NCBI GenBank assembly: GCA_963205105.1 | Contig: CAUJJW010000234.1 | Span: 1-63,633 of the forward strand | Reading direction: 5' to 3' | DNA length: 63,633 bases | Source: Verrucomicrobiota bacterium | Lineage (GTDB): Bacteria > Verrucomicrobiota > Verrucomicrobiia > Limisphaerales > CAIMTB01 | In this document: one piece after another, positions 39,967 through 48,489 of the stretch | How the letters are laid out: the number at the start of each line of letters is the position of its first letter | Position numbering within the stretch: the first letter of the stretch is position 1 | Notes under the pieces: generated by a model | Seen by the model: the letters and a program-made list of their open reading frames with translations, nothing else | Told to the model about the DNA's origin: nothing | Databases searched by the model: none | Translations under genes and position numbers: made by a program

Positions 39967-39990
39967 TCAGCGTCGTACGGCCGGATGGGA
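39876..39990 (-). pseudogene. Possible frameshifted C-terminal extension of the deacetylase
   Basis: Just past the deacetylase stop, a shifted minus frame reads LPIRPYDADGTLLDSAQ then LHPIDIRPLGQIPGE, with a strong GC bias at third codon positions. This is unlike random sequence. It may be the original C-terminus separated by a one-base indel near 39990-40010, or a fortuitous open stretch. Confidence 0.4.
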
Positions 39991-42147
39991 AGGCACCAGG
40001 TAGGGCACTCCTTCCGGCGATGGCAGATCGGGAAACTCGTAGCGAATATCGGGCAAACGCTCTGCCGTCTCCGGATCTTCCATTCGGAGGAAGAATGCGG
40101 GCAAGGCGGAGCACACCAAGGTTAGAGAGTTCACCCCTTGCGCCAGCCGCACCAAGTCCCGCCCGGTGACATCCGCGCCATTCAGGACGATGCCAGCCGC
40201 GAAATTCCCTCCCGTGGTGCGAAGTCGCGTGGTGCGTTCGGTGGCGGACCACACCTGGGACTGGATGACGTAATAGCCCAGATCGTTCCAGCCGGACCAG
40301 GTGCCACTGAGACGGACACGTTCCGCATCGAAATGGGGCGGCAGGAAGGGATTGTCCGCCACCTCCCAAACTCGGTCTGAACCGTCGGCCAACTCCCATG
40401 CACTGGCTACTGCCGCGCCGTCGCAGAGGTCGGCCATGAGTTGGGGCAGGTGGATTTGATCCCGCGGAAATGGGCCCATGCGAACAAAGCCCGACTGCGG
40501 GAAGGAAGGGTCGGGGTCGAGCGCAGCCAGGTGACACGCGGTGTGAACCCGGACTTGTTGGTCGCCGAGGCGGAAGTCGATTTGAGCCGCCAGGAATGCG
40601 TTGCCGGCGGAAAGCTTGTAGTCCGTGGTCTTGGCCGGCAGCAGGCAGAAGTCCTCCACGCCATTCCTGGGTGTCAGATTGGGCAGGCCCCGGCGAACGA
40701 TCCCTGGATTCCAGGCCAGTGGCAGCCGGTAAGTGACTCGACACGCCGTCAGCGGCTGAGAGGAGCGGTTCACCAAGCGCAAGCGCAGCAGGCCTTTTTT
40801 GCAGAACAAGTGGGCGCTGATTCCCGGAAGTTCGCTTTCCGCCGACGGCGGAGGTTCCAGGGCGGAGTTCGTCGTGTTGGGTGGCACCAAGGTGATGACG
40901 GAGGGAAGGGCTTGGTCGGAATTGTGAAACAGATGAAACCGGAAACTCGTGTCCGGACGGTCGGAGGGCAGGCAGGTCGCGGTCGCACAGCGCACGCTGG
41001 TCACGGCCTCCCGAGGTACGCCCGCGATTTCAAAGGTCAGCGGAATTGGATCATTGAGATCGAGCAGCACCGGGCGATCGAGCACGAGGCGCCTGATCCG
41101 GCTGCCCTCCCCGATATTGCCGGGTTCCGTGGTGGCTCCGGGGTCCGAGGGGAGGTTCTCCCCCGTCGTCGACAGGGTTTCCGAGGACCCGCCCCGAATG
41201 TGGGTTCGAAGATATTGATACCGATAGGCGGCGTACTCGGTCTGGTTGCAGTACCACCAGTCCGTACGGTGGCCGAAACGATCCAGGTCGTGTTCGAATG
41301 CGGCCCACTCGGCAGGCGTGTCATAGACCGCATGCATGCTGTACGTGAGGATGGGATGTGCTGCGCGGTAGGCGGGATCGGCGAGAAAACCCTCCGCGGC
41401 CGCATCAATGGACGCTCCGTCGGCCGGCAGGATGGGACTGAGCATGAGCTCACTCGGAAGCTCTTCGAAGCTGGGCTCATTCGCGATGTGATAGAACCCC
41501 GCACGTTCCAAGGCGCGGATGATGTCCGTCTGGACGGCGTCGCCCTCGTCTTCGTTGCGGAAGTCGCAATACGAGAAGCTGTAGGAATTCAGGGGAGTAT
41601 CGGTCGCCGCCTCCCAAACCATGCGGATTCCAGCCACTTCCTCAAAGATCCTGTTCCGATGGCAGTACGATAGCCACGGGTGGTTCAGGGAATGCCCGCC
41701 GATGCTGTGACCTCCCTCAAGCAGGGCACGTGCATACGGCGAGTCCGGAGTCGTGGTGAGGTCTGACCAGTCTCTGAACCAGGCATTCAGGTAGAAGGTT
41801 CCCCGTTGTCCGTGCTCGGTCAGCACCTCGCGCATCCGATTGTTTTCTGGAACCGTGTCATCCCACCGGCTCGAAACCGCCCATTCCCTGCCGTCCCAAA
41901 GAGGGGTGGGGGTCACCACAGCGGCCTGAGCGAATGCTTCTGAGGTGAACTCGATCGTTACTTCCTGGCGGTAGGTGCTGAAGGGAAACTCGAACCTTAC
42001 CTTTCGGGGATCGACCGTCCCGATCTCCGTGGCCTCGGTGGCTGGCCCTTGGACTGCCGGTGCCGTTCCTGCCCCGGCCCGGGACATGAACAGGACGGAA
42101 CAAGCCACGAGACAGTCCCATAGGCGTCGCCGAGAGTGGGTGGTCAT
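39967..42147 (-). CDS. Secreted polysaccharide deacetylase (CE4-like)
   Basis: 726 residues from the ATG at 42147, which starts a signal peptide (LWDCLVACSVLF). An ATG at 42249 would add 34 unsupported residues. The NodB-type domain has Asp96-Asp97 (SRWDDTVPENN), then GGHSIGGHSLNHPWLSY with His152 and His156 as metal ligands. The acidic Asp-His-His set is that of zinc-dependent N-acetyl- or O-acetyl-sugar deacetylases. A large C-terminal half (about 400-726) is beta-rich and unassigned. See the pseudogene entry for a possible lost C-terminus. Confidence 0.75.
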   Translation of the reverse strand: MTTHSRRRLWDCLVACSVLFMSRAGAGTAPAVQGPATEATEIGTVDPRKVRFEFPFSTYRQEVTIEFTSEAFAQAAVVTPTPLWDGREWAVSSRWDDTVPENNRMREVLTEHGQRGTFYLNAWFRDWSDLTTTPDSPYARALLEGGHSIGGHSLNHPWLSYCHRNRIFEEVAGIRMVWEAATDTPLNSYSFSYCDFRNEDEGDAVQTDIIRALERAGFYHIANEPSFEELPSELMLSPILPADGASIDAAAEGFLADPAYRAAHPILTYSMHAVYDTPAEWAAFEHDLDRFGHRTDWWYCNQTEYAAYRYQYLRTHIRGGSSETLSTTGENLPSDPGATTEPGNIGEGSRIRRLVLDRPVLLDLNDPIPLTFEIAGVPREAVTSVRCATATCLPSDRPDTSFRFHLFHNSDQALPSVITLVPPNTTNSALEPPPSAESELPGISAHLFCKKGLLRLRLVNRSSQPLTACRVTYRLPLAWNPGIVRRGLPNLTPRNGVEDFCLLPAKTTDYKLSAGNAFLAAQIDFRLGDQQVRVHTACHLAALDPDPSFPQSGFVRMGPFPRDQIHLPQLMADLCDGAAVASAWELADGSDRVWEVADNPFLPPHFDAERVRLSGTWSGWNDLGYYVIQSQVWSATERTTRLRTTGGNFAAGIVLNGADVTGRDLVRLAQGVNSLTLVCSALPAFFLRMEDPETAERLPDIRYEFPDLPSPEGVPYLVPSHPAVRR

Positions 42148-42253
42148 ACGGTTCCTGGTTGAGTGCCCGGATCTACACCCTGCCCCTGATTCATGGCTGG
42201 GTTGTCCCAGCTCGTGATGGGGCAGGAAAGAAGAGAGTGGTGACTCCATGGAA

Positions 42254-42346
42254 CATCGTTCGGGTTTTTCCTGCGGCCCAAGCGAGGGCGATGGTGTTGC
42301 GCCTGCCTCTGGACTACTCGACGGCTTTCTCGGACTCGCCTCCGGA
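42254..42346 (-). pseudogene. Decayed copy of the trpE 3' end
   Basis: The minus strand aligns without gaps to the last 31 codons of trpE (42707-42799), with roughly 70% identical bases by eye. The trpE peptide PEGEFQETVNKSKAIRKAIAL corresponds here to a GGESEKAVE-stop-SRGRRNTIAL reading. It contains an in-frame TAG and no upstream remainder, so it is a fragment. It lies on the far side of the repeat array from trpE. An alternative origin is another chorismate-binding enzyme such as PabB. Confidence 0.65.
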
Positions 42347-42365
42347 GAAGGGGAAAAGGGACCTT

Positions 42366-42660
42366 ACTAGGTGTCTGTCCCCCAGTGCGGGGCCCATGGT
42401 GCAACAAGGTGCCTGTCCCCCTGTGGTGGAGGTATCTCGATCTTGAGAATTGAACCCGCATGGTGCAACAAGGTGTCTGTCCCCCTGTTGGTGGAGGAAT
42501 CTCGGTCTTGAGAATTAAATCCGGATGAAATGAGCAGGGGTGGTAGCACCAGGTGTCTGTCCCCCAGTGCGGGGCTCATGGTGCAACAAGGTGTCTGTCC
42601 CCCTGTTGGTGGAGGTATCTCGATCTTGAGAATTGAACCCGGATGAAATGAGTTGGGAAG
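42366..42660. repeat. GGTGTCTGTCCCC repeat array
   Basis: Five copies of (A/C)AGGTGYCTGTCCCCC occur at about 42369, 42406, 42470, 42551 and 42589. A 62-base unit starting ATGGTGCAACAAGG and ending TCTTGAGAATT(G/A)AA is present three times (from 42396, 42460 and 42578), with GGATGAAATGAG after the last two. A longer block beginning CAGTGCGGGGC is duplicated (42382 and 42564). Spacing is irregular, so it is not a CRISPR. The GGGGACAGACACC motif, the reverse complement, recurs in many bacterial genomes in intergenic repeats (recalled, not checked). Confidence 0.8.
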
Positions 42661-42706
42661 GAGCCGGATGGAGTCGATCCGCTGATCCCGGGTGCAGCCG
42701 TGGAAG

Positions 42707-44239
42707 CTATCCCTGGTCTTTTCCAAACGCCTCAGCCAGGGCGATGGCTTTGCGGATGGCTTTGGACTTGTTGACCGTTTCCTGGAATTCGCCTTCGGGG
42801 GTGGAGTCATGGACCCAGCCGCCACCCGCCTGGACATAGGCTTTGCCGTCTTTCAGCAGGGCGGTGCGGATGGTGATACAGCAGTCCAGATTGCCGTCGA
42901 AGCTGAAGTAGCCGACGCAGCCGCCGTAGGGTCCGCGGGTGGTGCCTTCCAACTCCGAGATGATCTGCATGGCGCGGATCTTGGGGGCGCCGGAAAGAGT
43001 GCCGGCGGGGAAGGTGGCCCTCATGAGATCGTACGGGGACCGGCCTTCGCTGAGGCGTCCTTCCACTTGAGACACGATGTGCATCACGTGGCTGTAGCGT
43101 TCCACGATCATCAGGTCCTTCACCTGGACAGTCCCGAAGTCACAGACACGGCCCACATCATTTCGGGCGAGGTCGATGAGCATGACGTGTTCGGCGCGCT
43201 CCTTGGGATCCGCCAGCAGTTCCTGCTCCAGCGCGGCGTCTTCCGCGGGTGTCTTGCCCCGTTGCCGGGTTCCGGCGATGGGGCGGATCTCCACCTTGCG
43301 ATCCTCACAGCGCACGTGGATTTCGGGTGAGGCGCCCACCAACGCAAACCCATCGAGTTCCAGCAGGAACATGTAGGGCGATGGGTTGATGGAACGTACG
43401 GCGCGATAGACGTCCAGAGGCGGGGCCTGGGTGGGTGCACTGAAGCGTTGCGAGCCGACCACCTGGAAGATGTCGCCGGTGCGGATGAATTCCTTGGATT
43501 TCCGGACGTTGCTTTGGAACTGCTCCGGGGTTTGGTTGGAAACGAAAGGAAGTTCGGGGGCCTCGGTCAGGAATGAAACGGGACGGCCCTGGATCGGCTG
43601 TTCCAAGAGAGACACAAGACGGTCGATTTCCGCGATGGCGTCGTCGTAGGCCTCATCCGGGCTGGCGGTGCCATCGATCGAGGCGTTGACGAGGATCATC
43701 AAGGTTTGAGCGACCCGATCAAAGACAAGGACCTGGTCGGCGATGAGGAAGTAGACGGTCGGGGTGCCCAGTTCGTCGTGGGCGGGACGGGGAACCACCG
43801 GTTCGATGTCGTGGATGAATTCGTAACCGACGAACCCCAGGGCGCCACCGGTAAATCTCGGAAAGCCTGGGACTTCGACGGCGCGGTAGCGGGCCATGAC
43901 ACGTTCGACGACTTGCAGGCCGTCGCGAACGGCATGGGCATCGGAGGGAGCGGGGTGGGGTGAAACGGTGAAGGTCTCGGTGGTGGCGCCATTCTCCAGC
44001 ACCTCGACGCGGTTCCCGGTCTGCCGGATGACGGAGCGTGGGTTGCAGCCAACAAACGAGTACCGGCCCAGGTGTTCGCCGCCCTCCACGGATTCCAAGA
44101 GGAAGGATTCACCTTGTCCGCGGATCTTGGTGTACGCGGAAAGGGGGGTCTCAAAGTCCGCGAGCAGGCGCCGGCACACGGGAATCAGGTTGCCGCGGGC
44201 GGCGAGTTCACGGAATTGCTCGCGCGACGGTTCGTACAT
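42707..44239 (-). CDS. trpE: Anthranilate synthase component I
   Basis: This enzyme uses chorismate and ammonia (or glutamine through TrpG) to make anthranilate for tryptophan synthesis. 510 residues from the ATG at 44239. The tryptophan feedback motif LLES is at residues 47-50. Active-site and chorismate-binding signatures are present: PIAGTRQRG, ERAEHVMLIDLARNDVGRV, SGAPKIRAM and GYFSFDGNLD. The reading ends at PEGEFQETVN then KSKAIRKAIALAEAF. No trpG is adjacent. A decayed copy of its 3' end lies downstream (42254-42346). Confidence 0.96.
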   Translation of the reverse strand: MYEPSREQFRELAARGNLIPVCRRLLADFETPLSAYTKIRGQGESFLLESVEGGEHLGRYSFVGCNPRSVIRQTGNRVEVLENGATTETFTVSPHPAPSDAHAVRDGLQVVERVMARYRAVEVPGFPRFTGGALGFVGYEFIHDIEPVVPRPAHDELGTPTVYFLIADQVLVFDRVAQTLMILVNASIDGTASPDEAYDDAIAEIDRLVSLLEQPIQGRPVSFLTEAPELPFVSNQTPEQFQSNVRKSKEFIRTGDIFQVVGSQRFSAPTQAPPLDVYRAVRSINPSPYMFLLELDGFALVGASPEIHVRCEDRKVEIRPIAGTRQRGKTPAEDAALEQELLADPKERAEHVMLIDLARNDVGRVCDFGTVQVKDLMIVERYSHVMHIVSQVEGRLSEGRSPYDLMRATFPAGTLSGAPKIRAMQIISELEGTTRGPYGGCVGYFSFDGNLDCCITIRTALLKDGKAYVQAGGGWVHDSTPEGEFQETVNKSKAIRKAIALAEAFGKDQG

Positions 44240-44362
44240 GGCGCGCGGAGTTAAGCATGAGGGTGCGGCGGGGGGCACGTGCGATCTCGCGGGGAAGTCG
44301 GATCTTGCGGGGGGGAGGGGTGTGGCGTTCGATTCCGGGCCGGTCGTCCGGGGCCGGAATGA

Positions 44363-45598
44363 ATGAATGCCATGCAGCGTGAGTGGGTCGCGATCGCGAT
44401 TTTCGCGTTCATCTACCTGCTGATCAGCGGCCGACGGTTGAAGGTGCTGCCGTTGAACCGGCCCGCAGCCGCGCTCCTCGGCGCGGTGCTGATGGTGGTC
44501 TGCGGGGTGATGACCCCCGAACAGGTCTATCGGGCGGTCGACTACGACACCCTGGTCTTGTTGTTGGGGATGAGCCTGCTGGCGGCGTACCTCGATTTGG
44601 CGGGGTTCTTTGCCTGGACCGCCGACCGGGTATTGCGGGTCTCCAAGACACCCGGACGGTTGATGTTCGGGTTGACGCTCACCTCAGGTCTGTTGTCCGC
44701 GTTGCTGGTCAATGACACGGTCTGCCTGATGCTGACACCGATGGTGGTGGCGGTGGTGCTGCGAGGGAAACTTCCGCTGGCGCCCTATCTGCTAACCCTG
44801 GCCATGGGGGCGAACATCGGGAGTGTGTGCACTCTGGTCGGCAACCCTCAGAACATGCTGATCGGCCAGATGTCGGGCATGCGCTTCGCCCCGTTCAGCC
44901 TAAGCCTGCTCCCACCCGCACTCGCAGGTTTGTTGATTCAGTTCGCCGTGCTGCGATGGGGGTTCCGGCGGGAACTGGCCGCAACCTCGATCCAGTTGGA
45001 CGGCGCGTTGCCGAAGCCGGTCGACCCACGCCTGCTGCGCATCACGTTGGGCGTCTTGGTGCTGGTGGTGGCCGGTTTCCTGGCTGGTTTCGACCTGGCC
45101 TGGACGGCGCTTGCCGGTGGAGCACTGGTGATGGTGTTGGCTCGGCGCGACACCCACGAGGTCCTGAAGTTGGTGGACTGGCATCTGCTCCTCTTCTTCG
45201 CCGCCCTGTTTGTGGTGGTCGGCGGCCTCAACGACACCGGGTTGCCCGAGCAACTTTATCGGATGGTCCAGGGGCTCTTCGGAACTTCGGCGACGTCGCA
45301 GGCACTTCATTTCGCCTGGTTCTCCGTGCTGGGTTCGAACGTTTTCTCGAATGTGCCGTTCGTACTGGTGGCCGGTAAATGGGTCCCGGAATTCGCGCAA
45401 CCCGAGCTCATGTGGAAGGTCATGGCCCTGGCCACCACCTTCGCGGGCAACCTGACCATTCTCGGATCCGTCGCGAACATGATCGTCGTCGAATCCGCCC
45501 GTGGACACTGCGAGGTCGGCTTTTGGGATTACGCCAAGTTCGGCATCCCCATCACGCTGCTGTCCCTGGTGGCCGGCATGGCCTGGCTGTTATGGTGA
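44363..45598 (+). CDS. ArsB/NhaD/SLC13-type anion permease
   Basis: A 411-residue protein with about eleven hydrophobic segments ([45 protein letters not shown]). Family signatures are [18 protein letters not shown], an [19 protein letters not shown] re-entrant motif and the C-terminal [16 protein letters not shown]. This placement is CitM/ArsB superfamily; the substrate (arsenite, sulfate, dicarboxylate or Na+/H+) cannot be told. It is divergent from trpE (123-base gap). Its stop is 7 bases from that of the next, convergent gene. Confidence 0.85.
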   Translation: MNAMQREWVAIAIFAFIYLLISGRRLKVLPLNRPAAALLGAVLMVVCGVMTPEQVYRAVDYDTLVLLLGMSLLAAYLDLAGFFAWTADRVLRVSKTPGRLMFGLTLTSGLLSALLVNDTVCLMLTPMVVAVVLRGKLPLAPYLLTLAMGANIGSVCTLVGNPQNMLIGQMSGMRFAPFSLSLLPPALAGLLIQFAVLRWGFRRELAATSIQLDGALPKPVDPRLLRITLGVLVLVVAGFLAGFDLAWTALAGGALVMVLARRDTHEVLKLVDWHLLLFFAALFVVVGGLNDTGLPEQLYRMVQGLFGTSATSQALHFAWFSVLGSNVFSNVPFVLVAGKWVPEFAQPELMWKVMALATTFAGNLTILGSVANMIVVESARGHCEVGFWDYAKFGIPITLLSLVAGMAWLLW

Positions 45599-45605
45599 GG
45601 CTGCC

Positions 45606-46559
45606 TCAGCGGGGCTTGGGACAGCGGAAGAGCGTGGGGCGTTTGTCCGAGAGTTTCGCTTTCCGCCCCATGCCGTTGTTGTCGGAGAGCAGCCAGATGA
45701 AGTCCTGGTCGATCGACACTCCCTCCATGAAGCCCGGTGCAAACAACGCGCCATAAGCGTTCTCGCGGGAACGTTCCATGGCGGTGAAATCAAACTCAGC
45801 GAGCACCCGCTTGGCGGTCGGATCCACCTTCAGCAGCTTGCGGTCGTCCCGAAGCAGCACCCACAACGCATCATCGGCCCAGCACAGGTCGGAATAGTGG
45901 ACGTCCGTGGACTGGCTCCCCGCGGGGGCGACCATGAAATTGTCGACCACCTTCAGCGTGGTGAGGTCGACGACCATCACGCGGCCGATCTGGCGTTCAT
46001 TGGCGACGTACAGGCGGTCCCCACCGATGGCGATGCCTTCCAGGGAAGCGTTGGGGTCGGCGGCTGAGAACCATCGTTCCACCGGCTTCCAATCGATCTC
46101 CAGGCGTTCGACCTTCGTGGTCTTCGGATCCCAGCGCAAAATCCAACGGTTGCCCTCCTCGCACAGGTACAGTCGCCCCTCGCGATCCTGGGCCAGGCCT
46201 TCCAGGTCGTAGCGCTTGAATTTCTGGGCGGCGAAAGGCGCCAGCTGTTCACGGGTCAAACACTCGGGAACCGGCGTCAGATCCATCGCGTTCGTCCCCT
46301 CCAGGAAGTGCATCCGGTACACCACGCCGTCCTGATCATTCACGGTCAGGAAGGTGCCGTCCGGACGGCGCAACAGCGCCGAGGCGTCCAGGCGCTGGCC
46401 CTGGGGGAGGTTCAACAGCCAGGTCCGGTCGGCTTGAAGGGTGTGCAACGGCCAGGGCGGCGGCGTCGTCGAGTCCGCGGCGGGGGCAGGGATTCCGGCG
46501 CTGATGAGCCAGGCGGTGATGACCAGCGTGGCGTGACGAGCGCGGAAAGCGGATCGCAT
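45606..46559 (-). CDS. Secreted SdiA-regulated / phytase-like beta-propeller
   Basis: 317 residues from the ATG at 46559, which begins a signal peptide (ATLVITAWLISAGIPAPAA). Longer readings pass through the dispersed repeat. Propeller blades recur: ASALLRRPDGTFLTVNDQDG, LEGLAQDREGRLYLCEEGNR, GIAIGGDRLYVANERQIGR and LCWADDALWVLLRDDRK. The C-terminus ends SDNNGMGRKAKL. This resembles SdiA-regulated and esterase-like phytase domains (roughly 300-residue sensors or hydrolases). No catalytic set can be named. A two-hairpin element lies 45 bases upstream. Confidence 0.7.
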   Translation of the reverse strand: MRSAFRARHATLVITAWLISAGIPAPAADSTTPPPWPLHTLQADRTWLLNLPQGQRLDASALLRRPDGTFLTVNDQDGVVYRMHFLEGTNAMDLTPVPECLTREQLAPFAAQKFKRYDLEGLAQDREGRLYLCEEGNRWILRWDPKTTKVERLEIDWKPVERWFSAADPNASLEGIAIGGDRLYVANERQIGRVMVVDLTTLKVVDNFMVAPAGSQSTDVHYSDLCWADDALWVLLRDDRKLLKVDPTAKRVLAEFDFTAMERSRENAYGALFAPGFMEGVSIDQDFIWLLSDNNGMGRKAKLSDKRPTLFRCPKPR

Positions 46560-46603
46560 GCGGCAAGGCTGCCAGAGCATGGGCGCGGGTGCCATGGGTA
46601 GCT

Positions 46604-46686
46604 CCATGAACCGGGCGTCCGTATCGGCGGGCGTCCCGCCTGCCGTAGAGGGGGGCGTCTCGCCCCCCGGAATCCCCGGCTTATGG
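46604..46686 (+). repeat. Dispersed two-hairpin element, copy 2
   Basis: Same element as at 76-158, opposite orientation. It starts CCATGAACCGGGCGTCC and ends CCCGGCTTATGG. Two hairpins are intact: GGCGGGCGTCCCGCC and GGGGGGCGTCTCGCCCCCC, with TGCCGTAGA between. It lies in the 221-base divergent space between the propeller gene and the isomerase-like gene. Confidence 0.85.
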
Positions 46687-46780
46687 CCTGTGAGCAGGTA
46701 TGTCTTCAATCGGGGACCCCTCCACGACGACGCCGTAAGAACCGTTGCCAACCGGCCCCCGGCCGCTTTTGACTTCCGGC

Positions 46781-48433
46781 ATGTCGACGGCTGCCAAGCG
46801 CAAGTCCCCCCCATCTTCCAAGTCCGCCCCGAAAACGATCCACCTGATTGCCAGTGGCGATCTCCGGCTGTCTGCCAACCAGAAATGTTGGCCGGAACAG
46901 GCGCGCATGGAGGGCATTCTGGCCGAAGCGGTGAAGGCGGAAGGCGGCTTGCTGGTTCGGGCCCACACCTTCGACAAGGCCAAGGGGCACGGTTTCATCG
47001 ACTCCCAGAAGATGGGCATGGAGGTGTTTCGAAACATCGATCCCGACGCGCCGCTGATCGTCGCCGAGAGCGTGTGGCAGTACAGCCATCACGTGCTGGC
47101 CGGCCTGAGCACCCATCGGGGGCCGATTCTGACCGTCGCCAATTGGTCCGGCACGTGGCCGGGCCTGGTCGGCATGCTGAACCTGAACGGTTCCCTCACC
47201 AAAGCCGGGGTGCGTTACAGCACGTTGTGGAGCGAGACCTTCCAGGATGACTTCTTCCGCGACGGCTTGCGCCAATGGCTCGTCAGCGGACGGGTCAGCC
47301 ATGACACCAGCCATGTCCGGGATCTGGCGACCCTGAAACTGCCTCCTGCCGATGAGCAGTTCGGGCGCGACTGGGCGAAGGCGTTTCGTCAGCGCAAGGC
47401 CATCATGGGTGTCTTCGACGAGGGTTGCATGGGCATGTTCAACGCCATCATTCCCGACGAACTTCTGCACCCGACCGGCGTCTTCAAGGAGCGGCTCAGC
47501 CAGTCGTCGTTGTATGCGGCGATGCAGCAAGTCACCGAAGGCGAAGCGCGGGCGGTGGCCGCCTGGTTCGTCAAGAAGGGCGTCCGCTTTGACTGGGGCA
47601 CCGATGAGGCCACGGAACTCACCGAGGCACAGACCCTGGACCAATGCCGGATGTACATCGCCGCCCTGCGCATCGCGGATGACTTCGGCTGCAGCACCAT
47701 CGGCATCCAGTACCAGCAGGGACTGAAGGATCTGGCGCCAGCCAGCGACCTGGTCGAGGGCACGCTCAACAACGTCGATCGTCCGCCGGCGTTTTCAGTC
47801 GATGGCCGCGAACTCTTCCCGGGCGAGGCCTTGCCGCACTTCAACGAGGTCGATGAATGCGCCGGTCTCGATGGTCTGGTGACTTACGGGCTCTGGCGTG
47901 AACTGGGTTTTGCCCCTGAGAACACCCTGCACGATCTGCGCTGGGGTCAACCGTACCGAGGTCAAGGTCTGAACGAGTACGTCTGGGTGTTCCTGATCTC
48001 GGGCGCGGCGCCCGCGGCCCACTTCATCGGCGGCTGGAAAGGCGCCAGCAGCGAACGCCAGCCGTCCATGTACTTCCGTCTTGGTGGCGGCACCCTGAAG
48101 GGCATCAGCAAACCGGGCTCGATCGTCTGGAGCCGGATCTTTGTGATGGGCGGCCGGCTGCACGCGGATTTGGGCGTGGCGAAGGTGGTGGAATTGCCGG
48201 AGAAGGAGACCGAGCGTCGGTGGCGCGAAACGACACCGCAGTGGCCGATCATGCACGCGGTGCTTCAGGGCATTTCCCGGGATCAGATGATGGCCCGGCA
48301 CAAGGCCAACCACATTCAGGTGGTGTACGCCCCAAATGAACGTCAGGCCCATCGCGCCTGCCGGGTGAAGGCGGCCGCCTTCGCCGAACTGGGCATCGAA
48401 GTCCACCTGTGTGGTGAGGTGAGCCTGGGGTAA
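46781..48433 (+). CDS. L-fucose/L-arabinose isomerase-superfamily protein
   Basis: 550 residues from the ATG at 46781. A TTG at 46745 would add 12 residues. Stretches shared with FucI-type proteins are [56 protein letters not shown] (Asp213-Glu214) and a C-terminal [16 protein letters not shown]. Fucose isomerases interconvert aldose and ketose sugars with a metal ion. The exact substrate is not readable, and only part of the active-site set can be matched by eye. It has no signal peptide. Neighbours share no clear pathway. Confidence 0.6.
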   Translation: MSTAAKRKSPPSSKSAPKTIHLIASGDLRLSANQKCWPEQARMEGILAEAVKAEGGLLVRAHTFDKAKGHGFIDSQKMGMEVFRNIDPDAPLIVAESVWQYSHHVLAGLSTHRGPILTVANWSGTWPGLVGMLNLNGSLTKAGVRYSTLWSETFQDDFFRDGLRQWLVSGRVSHDTSHVRDLATLKLPPADEQFGRDWAKAFRQRKAIMGVFDEGCMGMFNAIIPDELLHPTGVFKERLSQSSLYAAMQQVTEGEARAVAAWFVKKGVRFDWGTDEATELTEAQTLDQCRMYIAALRIADDFGCSTIGIQYQQGLKDLAPASDLVEGTLNNVDRPPAFSVDGRELFPGEALPHFNEVDECAGLDGLVTYGLWRELGFAPENTLHDLRWGQPYRGQGLNEYVWVFLISGAAPAAHFIGGWKGASSERQPSMYFRLGGGTLKGISKPGSIVWSRIFVMGGRLHADLGVAKVVELPEKETERRWRETTPQWPIMHAVLQGISRDQMMARHKANHIQVVYAPNERQAHRACRVKAAAFAELGIEVHLCGEVSLG

Positions 48434-48489
48434 GCGAAGAGGCCAGGTTTCGTCTTGCCGCGGCGGTATCCGAGGTTCTACACCGCGTC

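Noticed and set aside
42366..42660. CRISPR array
   Set aside because: Irregular spacing, spacers themselves repeated, no cas genes nearby.
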